From IMG/VR virus record IMGVR_UViG_3300032092_000293, positions 1-22,048 of that record: a stretch of 22,048 nt of DNA. One strand, given 5' to 3'. A program made the translations under genes and the position numbers. Source of the stretch: a virus. The notes beneath the pieces were generated by a model that saw only the letters and a list, made by a program, of their open reading frames with translations, did no database searches and was not told the DNA's origin. This document shows, piece by piece, positions 1-6,074 of the stretch; the first letter of the stretch is position 1; the number at the start of each line of letters is the position of its first letter.

Positions 1-884
1 ACTGTTTGGCTGTTCACCACAATGCCATTCAATGCAACAGGAACTGATGCTTGAAACTCACCAGTGCTTGGTTTGTACAACAGCTTCGCGTTGCCTGTGA
101 ACAGGGTTGAGGCTGTTCCCGTTGTGGCGTTTGCAAACAGTGGGAAGACGTTGGTTGCTGTGCTTGTGTCGTTGCTCAGTGCCGCACCGCCCACAGAAGC
201 CCATGCAGTGCCGTTGTAGCCCTCAAACTCAACTGTTGTGGTATTGAAGCGCAACATACCGCTTGCTGGTGTAGGACGCTGTCCAGTGGTTCCCTTGCTG
301 ATTAGTAACGCGCCGGTTGAGGAGAATGTGGAATCCAGCGTAGCAGTCAATGCGCCGGTCACTGCAACAGTACCAGTAACCGCCAATGATGTGCCATTCC
401 AAGTCAGGTTGGCAGAGCCGCCCAAAACGCCACTGTTATTGAATTGAACTTGAGTGTTTGACCCTGCTGCATTCGCAACCGTTGAACTGGTCTTGATGAA
501 GTCAACGCCATTCCAGGCACAAACAGCAGACTCACCTGCAATGATCGTGACACCCGTTGTTGGACCAACGCCTACTAGCTTGATTGATTGGGTGCTGGAG
601 GTCTTGTTGATGACCACATAAGTCTTTGACTGCGCTGGCGCAGTAATCGTGCGCAGGGTTGTCCCACCCGCCGTCCACAGAAGAATCGCCTGCCGGGCCT
701 GGTTTGCAGCCCCGGAAGTCGTTGTCAGGGTTACGTCCGCATCGGAACTAAGTGTGGTAGTACCGGCTACGGCCGTGTCTAAAAGGCCAGTAATCTGGTC
801 GTTGACTGCTGTTCCCCAGGTATTGGCTTCCGTCCCTGTAACGGGTTGGGCTAGGCCAAGAAGGGTGGTGTAATTGATTGTCAT
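1..884 (-). CDS. Tail fibre protein, N-terminal part (runs off left edge)
   Basis: An open frame runs without a stop from an ATG at 884 to the left edge, about 294 codons, so the C-terminus is missing. It begins MTINYTTLLGLAQPVTGTE, followed by ANTWGTAVNDQ, an opening I know from many tail-fibre proteins of aquatic tailed phages. Further on are two blocks typical of such fibres: QVQFNNSGVLGGSANLTWNG and a segment reading TTGQRPTPASGMLRFNTTT followed by EGYNGTAW. The composition is rich in Thr, Ser, Gly and Ala with no Cys-rich or catalytic motif, as expected for a trimeric fibre shaft. A purine-rich ribosome site (AGGAAAACAAG) overlaps the stop of the upstream repeat protein, implying coupled translation. 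Likely role: distal or side fibre contacting the host. The receptor-binding tip would lie beyond the window. Confidence 0.82.
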   Translation of the reverse strand, partial: MTINYTTLLGLAQPVTGTEANTWGTAVNDQITGLLDTAVAGTTTLSSDADVTLTTTSGAANQARQAILLWTAGGTTLRTITAPAQSKTYVVINKTSSTQSIKLVGVGPTTGVTIIAGESAVCAWNGVDFIKTSSTVANAAGSNTQVQFNNSGVLGGSANLTWNGTSLAVTGTVAVTGALTATLDSTFSSTGALLISKGTTGQRPTPASGMLRFNTTTVEFEGYNGTAWASVGGAALSNDTSTATNVFPLFANATTGTASTLFTGNAKLLYKPSTGEFQASVPVALNGIVVNSQT

Positions 885-894
885 CTTGTTTTCC

Positions 895-1791
895 TCATGC
901 CGCTATGCGCGTCCACACGTTTGTTTGTGCATCATTAACTTCGACCCAACCAGGAGACTGTGAATCATTGACATTTTGCCAGTTAACTGTTTGACTGTCA
1001 TCAACAATTGTCCAAACCAGAACTCCGCCAACCTGGCCAATCCCTTGTACGCCTGTGACGTTGACTTGAGCGCCGATACCGACCGATACCGACCCAACGC
1101 TGCCCGTTGCCGAGAGGCCCACAACCGTGACAACTTGCACGGTTTCGACCACAACGCTTCCAACATTCGCTGTCGCTTCAACGCCGGTAAGGGAGACATT
1201 GGCGTCTCCAGCAAAGTCAACCGAGCCAACTTCTCCTGTTCCCTCGACCCCAGTAGCGAAGACGTCCGCATTCGCAGCAACTGTGGTCGCTCCAACAAAG
1301 CCTGTGGCCTCAACGCCTGTGAGGACGACACTTGCTGCGATGCTGACAGAAACCGACCCAACTTGACCTGTTCCAGATACCCCTGTGAGCGATACATTAG
1401 CTTCGCCCGTGACTGTTGCCGCCCCGACAAAGCCCGTGGCAGACACGCCTGTGAGCGATACGTTGGCATCTGCATTGACCGTGACGGAACCAACCTGTCC
1501 TGTGGCAGACACCCCAGTGAGACTGACATTGGCCTCTCCAACAACAGTGGCCGTACCAACAAAGCCGGTGGCTGAGACGCCGGTAACACTGACATCTGCA
1601 TTTGCAGTGACGGTAACTGCGCCAATTTGTCCTGTTGCAGAGACCCCTGTGACATCGACATTGGCGTCCGTTGCTGCTGTGACCGAACCAACCTGACCTG
1701 TTCCAGACAGCGTGACCGCACCCTCACCCCATGGGGCCTCACCCCAGGCTTGACTGCCAAATCCACCAAGTGCAATCCGTACATCGGCCAC
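895..1791 (-). CDS. Repetitive beta-structured virion protein (22-residue repeats)
   Basis: A 298-residue protein starting at GTG (1791), with AAGAGG about 6 nt upstream; the site lies at the end of the preceding gene. Residues about 29-257 are roughly ten head-to-tail 22-residue repeats of the form GVSATGQVGSVTV plus a variable tail ending NVSLT. Repeats with GQVGSV tend to alternate with repeats carrying GFVGAA, giving a 44-residue superperiod. The regular Val/Thr/Gly pattern suggests a beta-solenoid or fibrous fold. The C-terminal 40 residues switch to a Trp/Asp/Gln motif repeated about three times (DDSQTVNW, NDSQSPGW, NDAQTNVW), which I know as a common ending of phage tail proteins. Position just before the fibre gene supports a tail or fibre-associated structural role. 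There is no enzymatic motif. The repeats also keep other frames open; those are shadows. Confidence 0.75.
   Translation of the reverse strand: MADVRIALGGFGSQAWGEAPWGEGAVTLSGTGQVGSVTAATDANVDVTGVSATGQIGAVTVTANADVSVTGVSATGFVGTATVVGEANVSLTGVSATGQVGSVTVNADANVSLTGVSATGFVGAATVTGEANVSLTGVSGTGQVGSVSVSIAASVVLTGVEATGFVGATTVAANADVFATGVEGTGEVGSVDFAGDANVSLTGVEATANVGSVVVETVQVVTVVGLSATGSVGSVSVGIGAQVNVTGVQGIGQVGGVLVWTIVDDSQTVNWQNVNDSQSPGWVEVNDAQTNVWTRIAA
1021..1707 (-). repeat. Tandem 66-bp coding repeats inside the beta-repeat protein
   Basis: About ten degenerate 66-bp units encode the 22-residue repeats of the virion protein. Because 66 is a multiple of 3, several reading frames on both strands stay open here. 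Two alternating unit types (GQVGSV and GFVGAA) imply that a 132-bp pair was the unit last amplified in the central part. Confidence 0.75.
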
Positions 1792-1800
1792 TTACGCCTC

Positions 1801-2238
1801 TTAGGCAATACGAAGTATTGCGTTTGTCGCGTCAGCAGTTGGAAAGATGATGGTGAAAGTGCCCGCACTAGAGCTCTTTGAGCCACCAAAATCAAGAATA
1901 CATACCGAAGGGTCACCTGCGGCACTGTCGTTGTAAATCATCGCACCAAAGGCCGTTATCGTGGCACTGGTGAACGACAAATCAGCGAAGTCCGTGAAAG
2001 CAGTCGTACCGGAAGACGTTGGTGTTACGTTTGTCAACGTGCCGCCGCCGGCAGTGTATGTGCCCGATGCAGCCACCTCATTGGTAGCAGTGTATGCAGT
2101 TGTTGCCGCTGTAAAAGAAGCACTATTGTCATACATGGCCAACTTGAAAGTGTTTCCAGTGCCGGTTGTGAAGTTGTGCACAGCCCTCATCAGTTCCACT
2201 TTGAAACTGGTACACATGAAATTTCCTGAAAATGCCAT
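1801..2238 (-). CDS. Conserved small phage structural protein (145 aa)
   Basis: It starts MAFSGNFMCTSFKVELMRAV and ends in a hydrophobic beta-rich tail (GTFTIIFPTADATNAILRIA). I recognise this as a protein common in uncultured tailed phages, usually found near tail-fibre genes, with conserved features such as the MCTSFK opening, FKLAMYDNSA, an AYTATNEV block and FGAMIYND. No biochemical function is known to me. The Ser/Thr/Gly/Ala-rich composition, lack of catalytic residues and position between the adaptor genes and the fibre genes suggest a minor virion or tail component. GGAG lies at the end of the upstream gene, 7 nt before the ATG, so the two are probably translated together. Confidence 0.7.
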   Translation of the reverse strand: MAFSGNFMCTSFKVELMRAVHNFTTGTGNTFKLAMYDNSASFTAATTAYTATNEVAASGTYTAGGGTLTNVTPTSSGTTAFTDFADLSFTSATITAFGAMIYNDSAAGDPSVCILDFGGSKSSSAGTFTIIFPTADATNAILRIA

Positions 2239-2240
2239 TT

Positions 2241-2528
2241 TTAATCTCCTAACAAATGAACGAGGTTGGAATGTCCTGCTTCACGCAGGCGGATTGCGAT
2301 AGTTGCCCTATCTTGGTTTACCGCTTCTTCAAGATAGGCCTTGATTACGGACCGCACAGCGCCTCGAAAAGCTACCGCCTGATCTCGAATTGCTGGATGT
2401 GACTCACTTCCAACGTAAATAATCTTCTCAATAGCTCGATCGGCCAACTCGTCCGGAGTCCAGCCACGTCCATTGGTGGTAGCGACGCTTACGCCGCTTA
2501 GTAGCACAGGGGATTGGGTGCCTATCAT
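2241..2528 (-). CDS. Small conserved phage protein (95 aa), function unknown
   Basis: An all-helical-looking protein with a short Ser/Thr/Gly-rich N-terminus followed by GWTPDELADRAIEKIIYVG, AIRDQAVAFRGAVRSVIKAYL and a C-terminal REAGHSNLVHLL. I associate this pattern with a small uncharacterised protein found in the structural cluster of related aquatic phages. Its start codon overlaps the stop of the adaptor gene upstream in an ATGA, so it is probably translated by reinitiation and made in a fixed ratio with that adaptor. No enzyme motif, membrane segment or signal peptide is visible. It could be a head-tail joining accessory, but the sequence itself does not show this. Confidence 0.65.
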   Translation of the reverse strand: MIGTQSPVLLSGVSVATTNGRGWTPDELADRAIEKIIYVGSESHPAIRDQAVAFRGAVRSVIKAYLEEAVNQDRATIAIRLREAGHSNLVHLLGD

Positions 2529-3181
2529 GGTCCAGGTGTCTCCGATTTAAGTTGAACACGTACCATGCCATCACGATACTCATCACGACGGCGACGGCCT
2601 TGTTGCTCGATGCCAAGCCCTTGAAGAGCTTGTTTGTAACTTGCGTCAAAGGTGGCCATCATGTCAGGCGGTCCTTTGGTATAGCTGTATGCCTGGATCA
2701 AACAGGCATAGAACAGCGCCTCTGGGGCGTTTGTGCTGATCCATGTCGTGTTGTTCGTCGAAGAAAGCTGTGGAGGACGATAGATATAGCCCATTTCCGC
2801 AACAAACGCAGCGTTTGGAGTCGGGGCAATGTAAAAAGTGTTCTGGTCCCACACGGAATAGTATTTTGGAATCCCTGTTGTGGCACCGTTTGGCCAATAC
2901 TCTTTCATGAAGGACGTATCGCGAAAGTCCAAGAAGATTTGGTCCGTACCTGATGTGATCATCAAGTAGCGATGAGTCAAGATATCACTGGGAGCAGACA
3001 AAAACTTGTTGCCACTGGTCATATTGCCGGTCACTTCAAGCTTAAAGACATCCAAGTCGATGTCTCTCAAAATTCTGTTCTCTGCAAAAGTAATGAACGT
3101 GTTTATTACCGCCGGAGTAAAGACGTTCGCGTCCACTTCGGTGTAATTTCGTATGTTTGTTACAAGTTCATCGTATGTCAT
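2525..3181 (-). CDS. Head-tail adaptor protein, gp4-like (second copy)
   Basis: A 218-residue protein starting MTYDELVTNIRNYTEVD, with helices near the N-terminus (VINTFITFAENRILRDI), a central beta-rich section (PKYYSVWDQNTFYIAPTP, then MGYIYRPPQL) and helical ALFYACLIQAYSYTKGP before a basic C-terminus with RRRRDEYRDG. Domain order and position match phage adaptor (P22 gp4-type) proteins that sit under the portal and join it to the tail. The layout parallels the 221-residue protein encoded at 3532-4197, so the two look like distant paralogues. The start ATG overlaps the stop of the zinc-ribbon gene upstream (ATGA), and its own stop overlaps the next gene in the same way. The adaptor assignment rests on pattern and context rather than on a unique motif. 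Confidence 0.62.
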   Translation of the reverse strand: MTYDELVTNIRNYTEVDANVFTPAVINTFITFAENRILRDIDLDVFKLEVTGNMTSGNKFLSAPSDILTHRYLMITSGTDQIFLDFRDTSFMKEYWPNGATTGIPKYYSVWDQNTFYIAPTPNAAFVAEMGYIYRPPQLSSTNNTTWISTNAPEALFYACLIQAYSYTKGPPDMMATFDASYKQALQGLGIEQQGRRRRDEYRDGMVRVQLKSETPGP

Positions 3182-3528
3182 GATGTTTGCACCGTTACAG
3201 AGCCTACCACTCCTTGAGCAATCAAGGCCTTATCCTCTATGTAGGGACGCATGTCATTCGTATTTCTCGCCGTTCCAAAACTCTGAAAAGCTGAAAAACC
3301 AGGTGCACCTACAAAGACAGATACAGGTTCAATTCTATCTGGCCTTGGCTCATAAAGGGCAATTGCATCCCCTCTATATTTCAAAGGCTCAAGCTGTGGT
3401 TCCTTGGGCTCGTAATCGTCCGGGCAAACCTTAAATCCACGCCAGTTCTTGCGAAGCACGTTGTACTCATATCGCTGGCCGCAGTAATCACACAGGCCAT
3501 ATGAAAATTTACCTGTTGCGAAGGCCAT
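3178..3528 (-). CDS. Zinc-ribbon-like small phage protein (116 aa)
   Basis: The N-terminus holds a CxxC pair (Cys13, Cys16, in GLCDYCGQRY) and a third Cys at 35 in GFKVCPDDYEPKEPQLEP. I have seen this layout in a conserved small protein of phage structural clusters, often with a second CxxC. Here the expected fourth Cys is replaced by Asp, so metal binding would need Asp or another ligand, or may be lost. The rest is Pro/Ala/Gly-rich with no recognised domain. The gene lies between the two adaptor genes and overlaps the second by an ATGA, which suggests a role in head completion or the neck. AGGGGT precedes the ATG. Function unknown. Confidence 0.65.
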   Translation of the reverse strand: MAFATGKFSYGLCDYCGQRYEYNVLRKNWRGFKVCPDDYEPKEPQLEPLKYRGDAIALYEPRPDRIEPVSVFVGAPGFSAFQSFGTARNTNDMRPYIEDKALIAQGVVGSVTVQTS

Positions 3529-3531
3529 GCG

Positions 3532-4197
3532 TTACACCCCTAAGTCAGGAACGAAGTTAACGCTGGCAGTATCTCTGTCTTCCATCGCGGCGCGCAAGAA
3601 ATCTTCTTCGTAAATAGTCTTGAGCGCGCCTGTGCGCTCGGGGGCGTACTTCAAGGAGATGTAGTACGCCAGTCCTGATGTCAGGCATGGCAAAAATCTG
3701 AAGTTGACGTCTGATGTGTTGGTGTACGCACCAGCGTCTTGGATACGGCGAATCCTGTAGTACACAAACGTGTAGTTTTGGTCCGCCGCAGGATAGAAAA
3801 ACACCTTTGGCACGTTTGTTCTCTGTACATAGTACTGAGCGGGACGTGCTTGAGTTGTTTTGTCTGGGATATTTAAATATTCAGAGCGACTGATGCGGTC
3901 AATTGTGATATCAGTCAAAATGCCCTGGGAAGGGTCTCGAATGACAGCAGACAAAACGTTAACAGTGTCTGTGGCCAACGATATCTCATTGATACCCTGC
4001 GTGATGGCATAGGTGGCTTGTTCAATCGTCCAAAGGTTGAGGCCCCTGTTTGCCCAATCCAAAAACAACAGATTGAGAGAGCGACGCGCAGACTTGAGCT
4101 GGTAGCCGTTCGTGCCACGTATGCCGCATCTCTCAAATGCCTCTTCGATCAGGTCGTCAATCGACAGATCAAAGGTTGTTGTCCCTGAAGTGGTCAT
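3532..4197 (-). CDS. Head-tail adaptor protein, gp4-like (first copy)
   Basis: A 221-residue protein. The N-terminal half has helices DDLIEEAFERCGIRG and SARRSLNLLFLDWANRGLNL followed by WTIEQATYAIT, a combination I recognise from gp4-like adaptor or head-completion proteins of podoviruses. The middle (RPAQYYVQRTNVPKVFFYPA and YTFVYYRIRRIQD) is beta-rich and the end helical (CLTSGLAYYISLKYAPERTG). Such proteins form a dodecameric ring below the portal and help retain packaged DNA. The ATG follows directly on the stop of the upstream gene (TAAATG), with GGAG about 9 nt before it, so translation is coupled. A P22-like portal elsewhere in the window fits a gp4-like partner. The exact family name is inferred. 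Confidence 0.68.
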   Translation of the reverse strand: MTTSGTTTFDLSIDDLIEEAFERCGIRGTNGYQLKSARRSLNLLFLDWANRGLNLWTIEQATYAITQGINEISLATDTVNVLSAVIRDPSQGILTDITIDRISRSEYLNIPDKTTQARPAQYYVQRTNVPKVFFYPAADQNYTFVYYRIRRIQDAGAYTNTSDVNFRFLPCLTSGLAYYISLKYAPERTGALKTIYEEDFLRAAMEDRDTASVNFVPDLGV

Positions 4198-4407
4198 TTA
4201 GCAGGCTCCGCCCTTCATCATCTTCTTGACTTTGCCGCCCTTCATCATGCCCATGGCCATTTTCTTATGTTGATTGATGGCCATGCCACCTTTTTTCATC
4301 ATAGGAACGCCAGTAGTTTTGCTTGGTTCAGAGATCATTTTGTTTGCGGGGCCGCTCTCGACAGCACCACCGCCGCGCACTGCGCAGCCCATTCCACGTC
4401 CAGCCAT
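4198..4407 (-). CDS. Met/Lys/Gly-rich small protein (69 aa)
   Basis: A short basic, low-complexity protein with 12 Met in 69 residues and repeated MKKGG or MKGG motifs (VPMMKKGGMAINQHKKMA, then MGMMKGGKVKKMMKGGAC). I have seen similar Met/Lys/Gly-rich small proteins in structural clusters of aquatic podovirus-like phages, but no function is known to me. AAGGGGAAATAAC ahead of the ATG is a good ribosome site, and the next gene begins right after its stop, so it is likely a true gene. The next upstream gene encodes a similar protein, suggesting local duplication. The charge and lack of hydrophobic segments would suit a DNA- or capsid-interior-binding peptide; that is inference only. Confidence 0.62.
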   Translation of the reverse strand: MAGRGMGCAVRGGGAVESGPANKMISEPSKTTGVPMMKKGGMAINQHKKMAMGMMKGGKVKKMMKGGAC

Positions 4408-4408
4408 G

Positions 4409-4633
4409 TTATTTCCCCTTTTTCATTGCACGGCCTTTAACGTCGGCCGTTTTACGCTTCACGGCACGGCCCATCTTGTCGGCCATGTCAGAATTCTTCA
4501 TCATGGAGCCATCAGGCATCTTGTGCATGCCCGCCGCTCCGCCTTTTTTCATTTTGCCAATGTTGTCAGCAGCGAAAGCCGGAACTTTCTTGCCATTCTT
4601 CATGACCATCTTCATCTTTGTGGTTGTCGCCAT
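4409..4633 (-). CDS. Met/Lys-rich small protein (74 aa)
   Basis: Starts at the ATG at 4633, 7 nt after an AAGGAG ribosome site; the GTG codon just upstream is a less likely start. The protein (MATTTKMKMVMKNGKKVPAF...) has 12 Met and many Lys, with MKKGG and RAMKKGK motifs shared with the following 69-residue protein. No membrane segment, Cys cluster or known domain is visible. The two neighbouring low-complexity basic proteins and the Lys-rich 84-residue protein form a run of very small basic genes before the adaptors. Function unknown. The good ribosome site and tight spacing are the main support for it being a gene. Confidence 0.62.
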   Translation of the reverse strand: MATTTKMKMVMKNGKKVPAFAADNIGKMKKGGAAGMHKMPDGSMMKNSDMADKMGRAVKRKTADVKGRAMKKGK

Positions 4634-4642
4634 CACTGCTCC

Positions 4643-4882
4643 TTACTTTGCTTGTTGAATAAGTTGATCAATTTTTGCTTCAAGACGATTAAAGCGTTGG
4701 TCGATGTGGTCAGTAACTCTTTGCACTTCTGAATTAGTTGCGTAATCACGGGCAATCTCCTCGCGTGTTTTGTTTAACAAAATGTCTATCCGCTTGAGCT
4801 CGTCAAATTTTTCACGAATGAAAAACCACAATCCGCCAATTGCGGCAGATAAAACGGCGGACCAGATTAAGTTAATGTCCAT
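4643..4882 (-). CDS. Small membrane-anchored coiled-coil protein (79 aa)
   Basis: The protein begins MDINLIWSAVLSAAIGGLWF, a single hydrophobic segment of about 18 residues, followed by a charged helical region with heptad-like spacing (REKFDELKRIDILLNKTREE, then VQRVTDHIDQRFNRLEAKID). I chose the ATG at 4882 because it overlaps the upstream stop as TGATG and has GGAA upstream. ATGs at 4888 and 4894 are possible and would add two or four residues. An N-terminal anchor plus a coiled coil resembles small phage membrane proteins sometimes annotated as holin-like or tail-associated. No lysis partner is visible in the window, so I do not call it a holin. Location among virion genes suggests a role in assembly or entry. 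Confidence 0.65.
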   Translation of the reverse strand: MDINLIWSAVLSAAIGGLWFFIREKFDELKRIDILLNKTREEIARDYATNSEVQRVTDHIDQRFNRLEAKIDQLIQQAK

Positions 4883-5136
4883 CAGCATTTCCATCTTGCT
4901 AGGGCAGCCGCCTTACGGGTAGGCTTGCCTTTTTCATCTTTCATTGGCCCCGGCATACCGGACATTCGAGCGCAAAAAGATTTTTTACGCGCGCCGCCTT
5001 TAGGCTGGGGGGCTTTCAAATTACTTCCTGTTGCTGCGTTGTATTTAGCACGGCCTTTGGCAGTCAAACCCGCCCCTTTGGAGGTGGGCAATTTCTCGCC
5101 GCGACCAACCGAAAGGGAGGGCGCTTTCTTGGCCAT
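4882..5136 (-). CDS. Lys/Arg-rich small phage protein, DUF6321-like (84 aa)
   Basis: A basic 84-residue protein with the segments GEKLPTSKGAGLTAKGRAKYN, then GSNLKAPQPKGGARKKSFCA and MPGPMKDEKGKPTRKAAALA, ending RWKC. I recognise this as a conserved small phage protein, probably the family called DUF6321 (label from memory). It has been found in cyanophage and pelagiphage genomes. The two Cys and very high positive charge are compatible with nucleic-acid contact, but no function is established. Its start is directly next to the stop of the 100-residue gene upstream and its stop overlaps the next start (TGATG), placing it firmly within the operon. Confidence 0.68.
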   Translation of the reverse strand: MAKKAPSLSVGRGEKLPTSKGAGLTAKGRAKYNAATGSNLKAPQPKGGARKKSFCARMSGMPGPMKDEKGKPTRKAAALARWKC

Positions 5137-5438
5137 TACTGCGCGGCTCCACCATAGAAGAACAAGGTCACGCTGGTAACTTCAACACCAGAAACATCAA
5201 TAAACACTCCTGAGTCAAAGACAATTCCCATATCCGGAAGGATAAGGTCAGTGGCTCCGGCCGCAGCAGGCGTATTGATGGTCAGCAAGGCTGTGCCTGC
5301 GGTAGTGCTACCGTTCTTTAGGGTAAAGGACGCGGCTGTAGCTGTATTTGTGAAATAAATACCGGCTACCCTTGTGCGACCCCCAATTGCATGGCCATCG
5401 GCAGTCTTTGTGACTGCCTGAATATTGCTGTTGCTCAT
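5136..5438 (-). CDS. Small beta-rich virion protein (100 aa)
   Basis: Begins MSNSNIQAVTKTADGHAIGG and continues with alternating hydrophobic and Thr/Ser/Gly residues (YFTNTATAASFTLKNGSTTA, IDVSGVEVTSVTLFFYGG), consistent with a small all-beta domain. I do not recognise a named family. Similar small beta proteins next to capsid genes often decorate heads or form tail parts. It has an unusually strong ribosome site, TAGGAGG, 6 nt before the ATG, but that site is paired with a complementary CCTCCT just upstream (see the regulatory entry). Translation may therefore depend on ribosomes finishing the upstream gene. Confidence 0.65.
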   Translation of the reverse strand: MSNSNIQAVTKTADGHAIGGRTRVAGIYFTNTATAASFTLKNGSTTAGTALLTINTPAAAGATDLILPDMGIVFDSGVFIDVSGVEVTSVTLFFYGGAAQ

Positions 5439-5443
5439 GCTAT

Positions 5444-5458
5444 CCTCCTATTAGGAGG
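5444..5458 (-). promoter_or_regulatory. Hairpin sequestering the ribosome site of the 100-aa gene
   Basis: On the transcript, CCTCCT-AAT-AGGAGG can form a 6-bp stem with a 3-nt loop. The loop holds most of the TAA stop of the upstream 165-aa frame and the downstream arm is the Shine-Dalgarno site of the next gene. A ribosome terminating at that TAA would melt the stem, which would give strict translational coupling. Confidence 0.5.
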
Positions 5459-5927
5459 CTTGTGTGAAAGTCACACCAGCGGCAACCGCACAATACGCCT
5501 TTGCAAACCAGGAAGTTCCGTCGCTGATCACAGTGACCATGTCGCCTGCGACCGCTTGGGCATCTACAAAGCTGATGGTGTCATCGGCAGTACCAGTATC
5601 ACCAGCAGCACCGGAGGCAGGATATGCCTGGCCCTTGATAATGTTTGCGCTGGATGCAGTCACGATGGTGTAGCTTGCACCAGAAGGAGCAGCTTTGACA
5701 ATGAATGTGAACGCTACACCGGCAGCGGGTGCAGGCAAAGTTGTAGCAAATTCAGTGGCGGAATTCAAAAAGAATGTAGTGCCGGATTGTGCTGCGGTCA
5801 GGGTTGAGGCAGCGGTCAATTCAGTATTTGCAACTGTTCCAGTTACGTTACCGACTACGTTGCCAATGAGATTCCCAATAAAGCCGTTTGTTGACGTTAC
5901 TGGGCCGGAGAAGGTAGTTGATGCCAT
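5451..5927 (-). CDS. Beta-rich virion protein (158 aa), capsid or fibre associated
   Basis: I start it at the ATG at 5927, which follows AAGGA by about 9 nt; an upstream ATG at 5948 lacks a site. The N-terminus, MASTTFSGPVTSTNGFIGNL followed by IGNVVGNVTGTVAN, has short Gly-Asn-Val repeats like those in phage fibre and collagen-like proteins. The rest (TFFLNSATEFATTLPAP, then FTFIVKAAPSGASYTIVTA) looks like a beta-sandwich, and I have seen similar domains in small structural proteins of uncultured phages. It is the first gene after the terminator that follows the capsid gene, so it probably opens a new transcription unit. Likely a surface decoration or fibre-like component. No catalytic residues are visible. 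Confidence 0.68.
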   Translation of the reverse strand: MASTTFSGPVTSTNGFIGNLIGNVVGNVTGTVANTELTAASTLTAAQSGTTFFLNSATEFATTLPAPAAGVAFTFIVKAAPSGASYTIVTASSANIIKGQAYPASGAAGDTGTADDTISFVDAQAVAGDMVTVISDGTSWFAKAYCAVAAGVTFTQAS

Positions 5928-6034
5928 GTCTATTTTCCTTACATGCAAGTTGGGGCGTATCTGTCTGCATGTCGTCAGCCGGGACTGTCAGATACACCGG
6001 AGAACCCCGGAATGTGCTCAATATACACCAAAAG
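5928..6034 (-). promoter_or_regulatory. Candidate promoter and structured leader after the capsid gene
   Basis: About 90-100 nt separate the capsid terminator from the next gene. On the minus strand TATATT (6020-6025) lies 17 nt from TTGTGC (6043-6048), a weak sigma70-like pair whose -35 element falls inside the terminator hairpin. The leader contains GTATCTG (minus-strand view, 5989-5995) complementary to CAGATAC (5957-5963), able to form a 7-bp stem. This is a candidate only. Confidence 0.3.
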
Positions 6035-6059
6035 AAAAAGGGGCACAAGGCCCCTTTTT
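6035..6059 (-). terminator. Intrinsic terminator after the major capsid gene
   Basis: The transcript reads AAAAAGGGGC, a 5-nt loop CTTGT, GCCCCTTTTT, then CTTTT. The 10-bp perfect stem with a strong G/C core and a downstream U-rich tract is a classic Rho-independent terminator. It sits 16 nt after the capsid stop codon. It separates the packaging, portal and capsid unit from the tail unit, and may also set mRNA levels for the capsid gene. Confidence 0.88.
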
Positions 6060-6074
6060 CCGTTTACTCGACCA

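Noticed and set aside
903-1925. 340-codon open frame on the minus strand across the repeat gene, and long plus-strand frames at 976-1575, 1127-1366 and 1385-1696
   Set aside because: They are shadows kept open by the 66-bp periodicity. The 298-aa frame has the start signal, a sensible protein composition and fits the operon spacing.
4643-4882. Holin call for the 79-aa membrane protein
   Set aside because: One hydrophobic segment plus a coiled coil is compatible, but there is no endolysin or spanin nearby and the gene lies among virion genes.
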